Below, one piece after another: positions 50,285 to 59,430 of a DNA stretch of 64,000 bases. Source of the DNA: Flavobacterium hungaricum (GTDB lineage: Bacteria; Bacteroidota; Bacteroidia; Flavobacteriales; Flavobacteriaceae); assembly GCF_015182285.1 (NCBI RefSeq), contig NZ_PRDM01000001.1:1488001-1552000 (forward strand), written 5' to 3'. Position 1 is the stretch's first letter. Each line of letters opens with the position of its first letter. The translations under genes and the position numbers were made by a program. The notes under the pieces are model-generated. The model was not told where the DNA came from, did not search any database, and was given only the letters and a program-made list of their open reading frames with translations.

Positions 50285-51118
50285 TTATTTCGCTTGTTTT
50301 TTCATTTCTTTTTCAATCATATCATAGAATTGATCGATTTTTGGCATAACCACAATACGAGTTCTTCTGTTACGAGCTTTGTTGTCTGGAGTATCATTTG
50401 CTACTAATGGTACATAAGAGCTTCTACCAGCCGCGATTAATTTTGCAGGATTAACTCCTAACTCATTAGATAATACACGAACAATTGATGTAGAACGTTT
50501 AACACTTAAATCCCAGTTGTCTAATAAAACACCATTGCTTCTGTAAGGTACGTCATCTGTGTGACCTTCAACCATACATTCGAAATCTGGTTTGTCGTTT
50601 ACTACTTTAGCAACTTTAGCCAAAACAGATTTAGCTTTGTCGCTTACGTCGTAGCTGCCGCTTTTAAATAACAATTTATCAGCGATAGAGATAAATACAA
50701 CTCCTTTTTCAACATTCACTTCGATGTCTGGATCGTTGATTCCAACTGCTCCTTTTAAACTTGTAACTAATGCTAAAGTAACACTGTCTTTTTTAGTTAA
50801 TGCATCTTGAAGTCTAGAGATTTTTAAATCTTTTTCTTTTAAGCTTTCAAGAGATTTTTCAAGATTTTCAGCACCTTTAGTTGTCAAGATCGTCATATCT
50901 TTAGACGTATTGATCAAATCTTGATTATGTTGTTTGTAGCTTTCTGCAGTTGCAGCTAATCCAGCTTTTTCTTCTAAGCACGTATTTAATTTTACAGTAC
51001 AAGAGTTTAACAAATCTTGGATTTCTTTGTTTTTAGCTTCTAATGCAGCATATTCTTTTTTAGAAACACACGACGTTAAAGCCATTAATACTGATAGTGC
51101 GATAACTATTTTTCTCAT
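50285..51118 (-). CDS. OmpA-family lipoprotein with coiled coil
   Basis: The 277-residue protein starts MRKIVIALSVLMALTSC (lipobox, Cys17). A long coiled coil follows (about 25-115, ALEAKNKEIQDLLNSCTVKL... with Glu/Lys/Leu heptads), then an OmpA/MotB domain (about 140-265): VFISIADKLLFKSGSYDV, CMVEGHTDDVPY, NWDLSVKRSTSIVRVL, and NKARNRRTRIVV. The OmpA domain binds peptidoglycan; the protein probably links the outer membrane to the wall. A TAAATTTG -7 box lies 28 bases upstream. Confidence 0.93.
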   Translation of the reverse strand: MRKIVIALSVLMALTSCVSKKEYAALEAKNKEIQDLLNSCTVKLNTCLEEKAGLAATAESYKQHNQDLINTSKDMTILTTKGAENLEKSLESLKEKDLKISRLQDALTKKDSVTLALVTSLKGAVGINDPDIEVNVEKGVVFISIADKLLFKSGSYDVSDKAKSVLAKVAKVVNDKPDFECMVEGHTDDVPYRSNGVLLDNWDLSVKRSTSIVRVLSNELGVNPAKLIAAGRSSYVPLVANDTPDNKARNRRTRIVVMPKIDQFYDMIEKEMKKQAK

Positions 51119-51145
51119 AATTTAATTTTAATTAGACGTTGATTA

Positions 51146-51153
51146 CAAATTTA
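51146..51153 (-). promoter_or_regulatory. -7 box (TAAATTTG) for the OmpA-type gene
   Basis: This is a perfect TAnnTTTG on the minus strand, 28 bases before the start, overlapping the last codon of the glycosyltransferase gene. No clear -33 element. Confidence 0.42.
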
Positions 51154-52170
51154 GTTTTTAATATTTTGAATACTGTTAAAGATTTCTTTAAATAGCATCA
51201 TTTTCTTGATATAATAAAGGAAAACGATACTTTTTACAGTATAGTATTGCTGTATCTGAAAATCTTTTCGTTTTTTTAGATAGGGTAAAGATAAACAGTA
51301 AAAAGAAAAATGTGCCTTTAGAATTGCAAAAGTATGCCCAAATTTTCCTTGTGTAAGAAAACGGATACCTGCAATTCCGTCCAAAACCATTCTGAAGAAA
51401 ATGACAAAAAACAAACCTCTTTTGGGTAAGTTTTTGACCATCATTAGCAGCGAATTTCTAAAATTTAAAAAAGTTTTTTTTGGATTTCCCTGCTGCAGAG
51501 TTGCTCCGCCAACATGATAAACCTTAGAAGCCGAGTTGTATTTTATAATGTGTCCTTCGTTTGCGGCACGCCAGCATAAATCTATTTCTTCCTGGTGCGC
51601 AAAAAAGCTTTCGTCAAAACCGCCTAATTCATGAAAAACATTTTTTCTGATGAAGAAACAAGCACCTGATGCCCAAAACAATTCGCAGTTATCATCGTAT
51701 TGACCGTTGTCTTTTTCAATAGTGTCAAAAATACGGCCTCGACAAAATGGGAAACCAAATTTATCAATAAAACCGCCGGCAGCACCAGCGTACTCAAAGT
51801 ATTCTTTATTTTTAAAATCCAGAATCTTCGGTTGAATTATTGCGGTTTGTTTCTCTTTATCAAAAGTTTCAATGATTGGCTGCAGCCAGTTTTCGGTAAC
51901 CTCAATATCGGAATTTACTAATGCGTAAATTTCGGCATCAATATGTTTTAAAGCATCATTATAGCCTTTTGCAAAACCATGATTTCCAGTATTTTTTACA
52001 ATTTTAACGGTAGGGAAATTTGCCTGCACAAAGGCAATAGAATTATCCGTAGAATCATTATCTGCAACATATATTGTTGCGCTTTCTGAAAACTGAATAA
52101 CAGAGGGTAAAAACTGCTCCAGCAATTTTACTCCGTTCCAATTTAAAATGACAACAGCTATCTTATCCAA
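51151..52170 (-). CDS. Family 2 glycosyltransferase
   Basis: The 339-residue protein has a GT-A fold: AVVILNWNGVKLLEQFLPSV (4-23), YVADNDSTDNS (the UDP-sugar Asp), NTGNHGFAKGYNDAL, and ALVNSDIEVTENWLQPI, whose NSD sits at the DxD position. GACFFIRKNVFHELGGFDE and EIDLCWRAANEGHIIKY are rhamnosyltransferase-like motifs. C-terminal hydrophobic stretches suggest membrane association. It probably adds a sugar to a surface polysaccharide; donor and acceptor unknown. The next gene downstream (to the left) is the OmpA-type lipoprotein with its own promoter. Confidence 0.92.
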   Translation of the reverse strand: MDKIAVVILNWNGVKLLEQFLPSVIQFSESATIYVADNDSTDNSIAFVQANFPTVKIVKNTGNHGFAKGYNDALKHIDAEIYALVNSDIEVTENWLQPIIETFDKEKQTAIIQPKILDFKNKEYFEYAGAAGGFIDKFGFPFCRGRIFDTIEKDNGQYDDNCELFWASGACFFIRKNVFHELGGFDESFFAHQEEIDLCWRAANEGHIIKYNSASKVYHVGGATLQQGNPKKTFLNFRNSLLMMVKNLPKRGLFFVIFFRMVLDGIAGIRFLTQGKFGHTFAILKAHFSFYCLSLPYLKKRKDFQIQQYYTVKSIVFLYYIKKMMLFKEIFNSIQNIKN

Positions 52171-52183
52171 AGGTATTTTATTT

Positions 52184-52636
52184 TTAATGGTTTTGTTTAT
52201 AATCAGGCAGGCTTCTTAAAAACTCATATTTTTCGTTTTCAAAATCCATCTGACAATAAAAATGGTTTAGTCCGTTTGTGACATTCAAAAACCGTGCCTG
52301 CATTGTCATATTGTAACGGGCAATTTGATCAAAAACAGCCTGTGATATCTTAACTTCTGGCGCTTTGCATTCTACTAATATATGTATAGTGCCATCCGGA
52401 TTAAAGACTACAACATCATATCTTTTTCGCAATCCGTTGACAGTTAAAACTTTCTCAACGTTTATTAATGATTTTGGGTATTTTTTTTCATTAATTAAGT
52501 AGTGCACGACATGTTGGCGCACCCATTCTTCGGGAGTAAGAATTATGAATTTTTTCCTGATTTCATCAAAAATAGACACTTTATTTTCGCTATTTTTGAA
52601 TCGAAAAGTATAGGAAGGAAAATTTAGCTTTAACAT
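52184..52636 (-). CDS. HsdR N-terminal-like nuclease domain protein
   Basis: The 150-residue protein has the endonuclease-like core typical of type I restriction enzyme R subunit N-termini: TPEEWVRQHVVHYLINEKKYP (34-54), RKRYDVVVFNPDG and LVECKAPEVKISQAVFDQIARYN (the D...ExK motif: D in RYDVVV, E-C-K at about 88-90). Stand-alone proteins of this type are common in Bacteroidota next to holA, as I recall; their role is unknown. No other restriction gene is present. It is divergent from holA, and a heptamer repeat fragment lies in the 107-base gap. Confidence 0.82.
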   Translation of the reverse strand: MLKLNFPSYTFRFKNSENKVSIFDEIRKKFIILTPEEWVRQHVVHYLINEKKYPKSLINVEKVLTVNGLRKRYDVVVFNPDGTIHILVECKAPEVKISQAVFDQIARYNMTMQARFLNVTNGLNHFYCQMDFENEKYEFLRSLPDYKQNH

Positions 52637-52743
52637 AAAGCAAAAATATAAAATAGTTTGAGGTTTCTCCCGAAGTCTCAGGATAAAGTTTCAATTAATA
52701 CATCCTGAAACCTGAAATTTCAAACTTGAAACAAAAATATTGA

Positions 52744-53748
52744 ATGGACGAAGTAATAAAAATTGTAAACGATATAAAAGCAGGAAATATAAAACCGATT
52801 TATTTTTTAATGGGGGAGGAACCTTATTATATAGATAAATTATCGGAGTATATTGAAGAAAATGTATTAGCCGAAGAAGAAAAAGGTTTTAACCAGACCG
52901 TTTTGTATGGAAGGGATGTTTCTGTTGATGATATTGTTTCAACGGCCAAGCGCTATCCGATGATGGCTGATCGTCAGGTTGTTATAGTGAAAGAAGCACA
53001 GGATTTGTCACGAACAATTGATAAAATAGAATCGTATGTCGATAATCCGATGGAAACTACTGTATTGGTTTTTTGTTACAAATACAAAACGCTGGATAAA
53101 CGTAAAAAAGTGACCAAACTTCTGGCTCAAAAAGGAGTTGTTTTTGAAAGTAAAAAATTATACGAAAACCAAGTCGGAGATTGGATTAAACGCATTCTGG
53201 CTGGAAAAAAATATACGATCGATCCTAAAGCAAATGCAATGCTGGTAGAGTTTTTAGGAACAGACTTGAGTAAAATCAATAACGAACTTGAAAAATTGCA
53301 GATCATCCTTCCAAAAGGAACAATGATTACACCGCAGCATATTGAGGAAAATATTGGTTTTAGTAAAGATTATAATGTTTTTGAGCTGCGAAAAGCGATT
53401 GGAGAACGCAATCAATTAAAGGCTTACAAGATTGCAGAGAATTTTGCTCACAATCCAAAAGAATATCCATTAGTGATGACTACAGGATTGGTATTCGGTT
53501 TTTTTGTGCAGCTTCTTAAATACCACGGACTTAAAGATAAAAATCCTAAAAATGTCGCAGCGGCAATTGGTGTGAATCCTTATTTTTTGAAAGAATATGA
53601 TTTAGCTTTAAAAAATTATCCAATGAGAAAAGTGAGTCAGATCGTGGGGACTTTAAGAGATGTCGATGTTAAAAGTAAAGGTGTAGGTGCCAATGGATTA
53701 CCTCAAGCTGATCTGTTGAAAGAAATGCTCTATAAAATATTTAATTAA
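52744..53748 (+). CDS. holA: DNA polymerase III subunit delta
   Basis: The 334-residue protein matches the delta subunit of the sliding-clamp loader, with IKAGNIKPIYFLMGEEPYYIDKL at 11-33, the domain I remnant VVIVKEAQDL, and domain III segments (YNVFELRKAIGERNQLKAYKI; MRKVSQIVGTLRDVDVKSKG). It opens the beta clamp for loading on DNA. It is a diverged family and the Flavobacterium form keeps full length. The gene starts three bases after the heptamer-type sequence and is followed by a small membrane protein gene. Confidence 0.92.
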   Translation: MDEVIKIVNDIKAGNIKPIYFLMGEEPYYIDKLSEYIEENVLAEEEKGFNQTVLYGRDVSVDDIVSTAKRYPMMADRQVVIVKEAQDLSRTIDKIESYVDNPMETTVLVFCYKYKTLDKRKKVTKLLAQKGVVFESKKLYENQVGDWIKRILAGKKYTIDPKANAMLVEFLGTDLSKINNELEKLQIILPKGTMITPQHIEENIGFSKDYNVFELRKAIGERNQLKAYKIAENFAHNPKEYPLVMTTGLVFGFFVQLLKYHGLKDKNPKNVAAAIGVNPYFLKEYDLALKNYPMRKVSQIVGTLRDVDVKSKGVGANGLPQADLLKEMLYKIFN

Positions 53749-53812
53749 ATCACTGAAAATTCACGATATTTGCATTTCGAAAAAATGGAACTACTAAAAA
53801 TATTAAGCAATT

Positions 53813-53995
53813 ATGGGAATGAATAAAAATACTGTTTTAGGATGGGCTACTTTAATAATGGTCCTTATGGGATTGTTACTTATAGGTCTTGGTGCTTTTA
53901 GATACAGTGAAGTTTCGGGATGGGGATTTGCAGCGGCAGGAGTTGGTTTTTTGGCTAATGCCTGGGTTTTTAACGCTTTGAAAGGAAGGGTTTAA
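53813..53995 (+). CDS. Small membrane protein (CAL67264-type)
   Basis: The 60-residue protein has two hydrophobic helices (about 8-28 and 36-54) with LGWATLIMVLMGLLLIGLGAF and WGFAAAGVGFLANAWVF. Proteins of this kind are conserved in Flavobacteriia (a family I recall named after Gramella CAL67264); function unknown. A second start two codons later (MNKNTVLGW) is equally likely. It lies between holA and ettA on the same strand; the 64-base gap from holA contains no terminator I can support. Confidence 0.78.
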   Translation: MGMNKNTVLGWATLIMVLMGLLLIGLGAFRYSEVSGWGFAAAGVGFLANAWVFNALKGRV

Positions 53996-54072
53996 TTGCA
54001 ATAACCATAATTGAAAAAAAAACAATTTCAGTTTAATTATATAGAAAATAATCAAAATTTAAAATAAATAAA

Positions 54073-55764
54073 ATGTCAGACGATAAGAAAGTAATTTTCT
54101 CAATGCAGAAATTGAGTAAAACCTATCAGGGAGCAGACAAACCGGTACTTAAGAATATTTATTTGAGTTTCTTTTACGGAGCTAAAATTGGTATTTTAGG
54201 TCTTAACGGTTCTGGAAAATCTTCTCTTTTAAAAATTATTGCCGGTGTAGACAAAAACTATCAAGGAGATGTTGTTTTTCAACCGGGTTATACTGTAGGA
54301 TATTTAGAGCAGGAACCAATTCTTGACGACTCTAAAACGGTTATCGAAATTGTTCGTGAAGGAGCTGCAGAAACGATGGCAGTTTTAGAAGAATACAATC
54401 AGATAAACGATTTATTCGGTCTTGAAGAGAACTATTCAGATCCTGATAAAATGGATAAATTGATGGATCGTCAAGCTGCTTTACAAGATAAAATTGATGC
54501 TCTTGGTGCTTGGGAAATCGATACCAAATTAGAAATTGCAATGGATGCTTTGCGTACGCCTGAAGGTGATACGCCTATCAAAAACCTTTCTGGAGGTGAG
54601 CGTCGTCGTGTAGCTTTATGTCGTTTGTTATTGCAGCAGCCTGATGTATTGCTTCTGGATGAGCCTACCAACCACCTTGATGCTGAATCTGTACTTTGGT
54701 TAGAGCAGCACTTAGCGCAGTATGCGGGAACTGTTATCGCGGTAACGCACGATAGATATTTCCTTGATAATGTGGCTGGTTGGATTTTAGAGCTGGATAG
54801 AGGAGAAGGTATTCCGTGGAAAGGAAACTATTCTTCTTGGTTAGATCAAAAATCAAACCGTATGGCGCAGGAAGAAAAAGTAGCTTCTAAACGCAGAAAA
54901 ACTTTGGAACGTGAGTTGGAGTGGGTTCGTCAGGGTGCAAAGGGACGTCAGACCAAACAGAAAGCGCGTTTACAGAACTACGATAAGTTATTAAACGAAG
55001 ATCAAAAACAACTGGATGAAAATCTAGAAATCTATATCCCGAACGGTCCGCGTTTAGGGACCAATGTTATCGAAGCAAAAAGTGTTGCCAAAGCTTTTGG
55101 TGATAAATTATTGTACGATAATCTGAATTTTACTTTGCCTCAAGCTGGTATCGTTGGAATTATCGGACCAAATGGTGCTGGTAAATCTACTATTTTCAAA
55201 ATGATTATGGGAGAACAAGCTACTGACAGCGGAGAATTTTCGGTTGGAGAAACGGTAAAAATCGCTTATGTAGATCAGTCTCACTCTAATATTGATCCTA
55301 ATAAATCGATCTGGGAAAATTTTGCAGATGGTCAGGAATTAATTATGATGGGCGGAAAGCAGGTAAACTCTAGAGCTTACTTATCTCGTTTCAATTTTGG
55401 AGGCGGGGAGCAGAATAAAAAAGTTTCGATGTTGTCTGGTGGAGAACGTAACAGACTTCACTTGGCAATGACTTTGAAAGAAGAAGGAAATGTACTTTTA
55501 CTGGATGAGCCTACGAATGACCTTGATGTCAATACGCTTCGTGCACTAGAAGAAGGTTTAGAGAATTTTGCAGGTTGTGCCGTAATTATTTCGCACGACA
55601 GATGGTTCTTAGATAGAATTTGTACGCACATTCTAGCTTTTGAAGGAGATTCTGAGGTTTATTTCTTCGAAGGAAGTTTCTCTGATTATGAAGAAAACAA
55701 AAAGAAACGTCTTGGGGGGGATTTAACTCCTAAGCGCTTGAAATATAGAAAGTTAATTAGGTAA
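54073..55764 (+). CDS. ettA: Energy-dependent translational throttle protein EttA (ABC-F)
   Basis: The 563-residue protein has two ABC domains without membrane segments. Domain 1 has ILGLNGSGKSSLL (35-47), signature NLSGGERRRVALC and LLLDEPTNHLD. A linker with the basic RKTLERELEWVRQG and the P-site tRNA-interaction region follows. Domain 2 has IIGPNGAGKSTIF, MLSGGERNRLHLA and LLLDEPTNDLD. Motifs and length match EttA, which gates the ribosomal E site according to energy state. It is followed by a strong terminator at 55788-55830. Confidence 0.95.
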   Translation: MSDDKKVIFSMQKLSKTYQGADKPVLKNIYLSFFYGAKIGILGLNGSGKSSLLKIIAGVDKNYQGDVVFQPGYTVGYLEQEPILDDSKTVIEIVREGAAETMAVLEEYNQINDLFGLEENYSDPDKMDKLMDRQAALQDKIDALGAWEIDTKLEIAMDALRTPEGDTPIKNLSGGERRRVALCRLLLQQPDVLLLDEPTNHLDAESVLWLEQHLAQYAGTVIAVTHDRYFLDNVAGWILELDRGEGIPWKGNYSSWLDQKSNRMAQEEKVASKRRKTLERELEWVRQGAKGRQTKQKARLQNYDKLLNEDQKQLDENLEIYIPNGPRLGTNVIEAKSVAKAFGDKLLYDNLNFTLPQAGIVGIIGPNGAGKSTIFKMIMGEQATDSGEFSVGETVKIAYVDQSHSNIDPNKSIWENFADGQELIMMGGKQVNSRAYLSRFNFGGGEQNKKVSMLSGGERNRLHLAMTLKEEGNVLLLDEPTNDLDVNTLRALEEGLENFAGCAVIISHDRWFLDRICTHILAFEGDSEVYFFEGSFSDYEENKKKRLGGDLTPKRLKYRKLIR

Positions 55765-55787
55765 TAAGTTCTGATAAATTTCAAATA

Positions 55788-55830
55788 AAAAATCCCAAAT
55801 TCCAATTGATGTGAATTTGGGATTTTTTTT
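55788..55830 (+). terminator. Terminator of ettA
   Basis: AAATCCCAAATTC (55790-55802) pairs with GAATTTGGGATTT (55813-55825) over 13 pairs and is followed by a T run. It starts 25 bases after the stop. Confidence 0.85.
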
Positions 55831-55863
55831 ATTAAATATGTTTTTGCCGTTCTTAAGTTTAGT

Positions 55864-55955
55864 TTGTCATTTTGAAGTAAGAAGAAATCTCACTTCCAAA
55901 ATGCTAATCTTTGTAGAGTTTCTCGCGAAGATTTCACCTTACGGCGAAATGACAA
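55864..55955. repeat. MITE-like 92-bp element with 27-bp terminal inverted repeats
   Basis: The left arm (55864-55890, TTGTCATTTTGAAGTAAGAA then GAAATCT) and right arm (55929-55955) match in 20 or more of 27 positions as inverted copies. The interior is CACTTCCAAAATGCTAATCTTTGTAGAGTTTCTCGCGA-like and noncoding. Related spacers are frequent in flavobacteria. It lies between two convergent genes. Confidence 0.7.
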
Positions 55956-55977
55956 GATTACAGTAAAATTGAATTTT

Positions 55978-56391
55978 CTACAAAAATTTCGCTTTCAATT
56001 CCGGAGTAGGAATCATGCAGCTTTCTTTTTTGCCGTACCAATTGTATCTGTTTTTGGCTACGTAATCATAAATACGATCGCTTATAAAAATGGGAATAAT
56101 TCTAAAAACAAAAAGCATTTTCCAAAAACCTCCAAAATCTCTTGCGATTTCAATTGCGGCAGAAGATTTATAAAAATAGGCAACTCCAGGATTGAATAAA
56201 ATAATACTGTCCATTTTAGAAAAACTGATTCCCAGATGTTTGCAAATTGAAATGCCCAATTCAGATTGAAGTGCAACAAATCTAAAAACATCCTTTTTGT
56301 CATGTTTTATGATAAATTGCACGGCAGTATCACAAAGATTACAAACTCCGTCAAAAAGGATGATTTTTTTATTTTTAGGAAGATTTTCCAT
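55978..56391 (-). CDS. DCC-family thiol-disulfide oxidoreductase-like protein
   Basis: The 137-residue protein shows the family-defining IILFDGVCNLCDTAVQFI (10-27, motif D-x3-C-x2-C), followed by RFVALQSELG and the late region typical of DUF393/DCC proteins. These are thioredoxin-like in fold but rarely characterised. There is no signal peptide. The neighbour upstream (56454-56879) is on the same strand, 62 bases away. Confidence 0.9.
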   Translation of the reverse strand: MENLPKNKKIILFDGVCNLCDTAVQFIIKHDKKDVFRFVALQSELGISICKHLGISFSKMDSIILFNPGVAYFYKSSAAIEIARDFGGFWKMLFVFRIIPIFISDRIYDYVAKNRYNWYGKKESCMIPTPELKAKFL

Positions 56392-56453
56392 TTTGTATTT
56401 TAAGTTTGAACTTTGTCACGGTTTTAAACTTTTTTGACAAAGCTTTATGTGAT

Positions 56454-56879
56454 TTAAAAAATTGATGTTTTTATATAAATTGTTGCAATACCTAATAAGG
56501 CAATAAATATAAAAGATATAAAAGTTAATTTAATTAATTCCTTGCATAAAATATACTTTTCGTATAGATTAACTCTTTTTAAATCTTCTAAATCTTTGTT
56601 ATTATTAAATTGATAAATATCTATTACTAGTCCTTTGTTATAATTACTAAAGCTTCCAGAATCAGATACATGTTTAGTAAATAATTCAGAGTTTTTTATT
56701 TTGAGTATACGGCTAAACTCCATTAATTTATCAAAGAAGTTAAATACAAATACTGGAAATGTTGGTATGGCAAAAATAATTGGTGCAAAATTTTTTAAAG
56801 GTTTTGGAAAAATTAAAAGCCAAACAATGCTAGCAACAAGAATACTATAAAAATAGAGCTGCAGTTTTGATTTACTCAT
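56454..56879 (-). CDS. Three-helix membrane protein, unknown function
   Basis: The 141-residue protein has two adjacent N-terminal hydrophobic helices (about 8-25 and 31-50), a soluble stretch of about 60 residues, and a C-terminal helix (about 115-137, LTFISFIFIALLGIATIYI). No motif is recognised. The 255-base gap upstream, before the mutS2 stop, contains no feature I can support. It may be a small signalling or effector-type membrane protein, but nothing in the context shows this. Confidence 0.58.
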   Translation of the reverse strand: MSKSKLQLYFYSILVASIVWLLIFPKPLKNFAPIIFAIPTFPVFVFNFFDKLMEFSRILKIKNSELFTKHVSDSGSFSNYNKGLVIDIYQFNNNKDLEDLKRVNLYEKYILCKELIKLTFISFIFIALLGIATIYIKTSIF

Positions 56880-57134
56880 GATATTTCAATTGATCTTAAC
56901 TGTTTAAAACAAAAGTTGTGCAAAAACAAGGTATCAGTTTTTTTTATTGAATTTTTATTTTATATAATATTTGTAAATCAAAAACGGCTCTCATAAATTG
57001 TTTTTAAGCGATTTTCTAAACTTACAAATCTTCTTGATTGTATTTTTGAAGATAACTCCTTAAATCGCTTTATTTTAATTTTTTCATTTTTTGCCTGTTT
57101 TTAATGACCAAAAAACTGAAGATTCATCTTCAAA

Positions 57135-59300
57135 TTATTTTTTAACAGCTTCAACCAGCTCCAATTCGTCTAAACTTACTTTCGATGTAAAAATTCCGTA
57201 ATTAACTGTTGCTTTATTTTTTTCGATCGAATCGATACTTCCCACAGATCTTCCGTCTTGCATTCTTACTCGGTCACCAACTTTTAAAATTGGTTTTGGT
57301 TTCTCTACAACAGGTTTAAGTTTTTTCTCTTTTTTCTCTTTTCGAATTTCTTCAACTTTTACAGTAACTTCAGCAATAATTTCTTTTTGCTTTTCAACTT
57401 TGGCTTTAGTTTCTTTTGGAGTTGCTTTTTTTCGTTTTGAATTTTCAATTTCAACAATTTTTAAAAACTCACCAATAAGTTCTTTTTTATTTTTGTTGTT
57501 GAAATATTTCTCAGCAATATCATCAATTTTTTGTCCTATATATATAATCTTTTGATTGCTGTCGTATAGTTCCTGATAGCTTTCTAATTTTTGCTGAATT
57601 CTCGTATTGATGTTTTCCATCTTTTTACTTTCCTCACGAGCCCGGGTTTCTTCTTCTTTTAAATTCAGAGAAGTTTTTTCAAGCTTTGATCTCTCTTTTT
57701 GAAGCGTTGCAATGGTCTTGTCAAAACGAACTTTTCCAACTTCTATTTTCTTTTTCGCACGATTGATCAATCCAAACGGAATTCCATTTTTCTGTGCTAC
57801 TTCAAAAGTAAACGAACTTCCCGCCTGACCTAAAGCCAGTTTGTACATTGGTTCGAGAGATTTTTCGTCAAACATCATATTCGCATTTGTTGCGTATGGA
57901 AGTTCATTTGCTAAAATCTTCAAATTAGAATAATGCGTTGTAATAATTCCGAAAGCTTCACGGTGGTAAAATTCTTCGAGGAAAATTTCAGCCAAAGCGC
58001 CACCCAGTTCAGGATCAGATCCTGTCCCAAATTCATCAATTAAAAACATGGTTTTACTGTTACATTTCTTTAAAAAGTAATTCATGTTTTTTAGACGATA
58101 GGAATATGTACTTAAATGATTTTCAATAGATTGATTGTCTCCAATATCAGTTAAGATTCTATCAAATAAGAAAGTTTCACTCCTTTCATGTACTGGAATT
58201 AAGATTCCGGATTGCAGCATTAATTGTAACAAACCAACGGTTTTTAACGAAATAGTTTTTCCACCTGCGTTTGGTCCAGAAATTACAATAATTCTGTTTT
58301 CTTGTTTTAATTCAATAGTCTGCGGATGCGTAACTTCTTTTTTCTGTTTGTTATTTAAATATAAGATAGGATGATAAGCTTCTCTAAAAAACAATCGTCT
58401 TTCGTCTGTAATAGTTGGTAAGATTCCGTTAATGCGATTGGCGTATTTTGCTTTACCGGCAACAACATCAATATCACTTAAAAAATCTTGGTATTCAATT
58501 AATAACGGAAGATAAGGTCGAATGACATTCGATAAATTTTTTAAAATTCTAGTAATTTCTTCTTTCTCCTCATATTCCAGATTTGCTAATTCTCTCGAAT
58601 ATTTAAGAGTAGCTTCTGGTTCAATGTAAGCGATACTTCCTGTTTTAGAACTTCCTAAAATAGAGCCTTTTACCTTACGACGGTACATTGCCAAAACGGC
58701 TAAAACCCTGCGGTTTTGTACAAAGCTTTCTTTGATATCGTCCAAATATCCTAAGCCGTTGTATTGTGTTAAAGCAACTCCAAAACTTTGATTTACTTTG
58801 CCGCGAACCAAATTCATGTTTTGTCGGATTCCTGCTAAAGTCGGAGATGCATTGTCTTTTATTTCTCCATATTTGTCTACAATTGCGTCAATGGCAGTTA
58901 TAATATCTTTGGTCAGTTCTACACGAGAAGCTCTTGTATTTAAGTTTGGATAATAATCGTCAAATTTTTTCAAGAAATTCAACAACACATTTGTAGTCGA
59001 AGAAAGATTGGCAATTTTTCTAAAACTTCCTACTTCAAGAAAGCTGTCTTCAATTGCTAAAAACTTAATTTCGTGCGTAATGGCATCAAACCCGTGATTT
59101 GGAATTGCGTTATTATTTTGAAAAGAAGACACATATTCTGATGTCTGCATCAGCGATTGCATTAATTCTTCTCTGTCTCTAAATGGTTTTATTTCTAAAG
59201 CCTTTTCTTTTCCGATGTCGGTATTACATCCATCTGAAATGGTTTGTAATACGGTTGGAAATTGTAGGTCTTGTAATGTTTTTTCTGTAATACTGATCAT
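57135..59300 (-). CDS. MutS2-family protein without Smr domain
   Basis: The 721-residue protein has the MutS2 layout: a helical clamp/lever region (about 1-290) and an ABC-type ATPase with VISGPNAGGKTISLKT (about 337-352), MFLIDEFGTGSDPELGGALAE and ITTHYSNLKILA. A long Lys/Glu coiled coil follows (about 515-690), then a terminal KOW-like piece (VGDRVRMQDGRSVGSI). Many MutS2 proteins end in a Smr nuclease domain; here the protein stops after the KOW-like segment, so a nuclease domain is absent. MutS2 acts on recombination intermediates or collided ribosomes in other bacteria. Which role applies here is not clear. Confidence 0.92.
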   Translation of the reverse strand: MISITEKTLQDLQFPTVLQTISDGCNTDIGKEKALEIKPFRDREELMQSLMQTSEYVSSFQNNNAIPNHGFDAITHEIKFLAIEDSFLEVGSFRKIANLSSTTNVLLNFLKKFDDYYPNLNTRASRVELTKDIITAIDAIVDKYGEIKDNASPTLAGIRQNMNLVRGKVNQSFGVALTQYNGLGYLDDIKESFVQNRRVLAVLAMYRRKVKGSILGSSKTGSIAYIEPEATLKYSRELANLEYEEKEEITRILKNLSNVIRPYLPLLIEYQDFLSDIDVVAGKAKYANRINGILPTITDERRLFFREAYHPILYLNNKQKKEVTHPQTIELKQENRIIVISGPNAGGKTISLKTVGLLQLMLQSGILIPVHERSETFLFDRILTDIGDNQSIENHLSTYSYRLKNMNYFLKKCNSKTMFLIDEFGTGSDPELGGALAEIFLEEFYHREAFGIITTHYSNLKILANELPYATNANMMFDEKSLEPMYKLALGQAGSSFTFEVAQKNGIPFGLINRAKKKIEVGKVRFDKTIATLQKERSKLEKTSLNLKEEETRAREESKKMENINTRIQQKLESYQELYDSNQKIIYIGQKIDDIAEKYFNNKNKKELIGEFLKIVEIENSKRKKATPKETKAKVEKQKEIIAEVTVKVEEIRKEKKEKKLKPVVEKPKPILKVGDRVRMQDGRSVGSIDSIEKNKATVNYGIFTSKVSLDELELVEAVKK

Positions 59301-59430
59301 TTATTTTCTTTATGAAAGCAAAAGCAAAAGTACGAAAACATTATGATTGAAATCTACAACTGATTCTAAATTTATACTGTTAAGAATATGATTTTAAGTA
59401 ATTATTTCTGAAATTCGCAAAAAAAAAGAT

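Noticed and set aside
52184..52636. Restriction-modification system from the HsdR-like domain
   Set aside because: Only the N-terminal nuclease-like domain is encoded; no helicase part, methylase or specificity gene is near.
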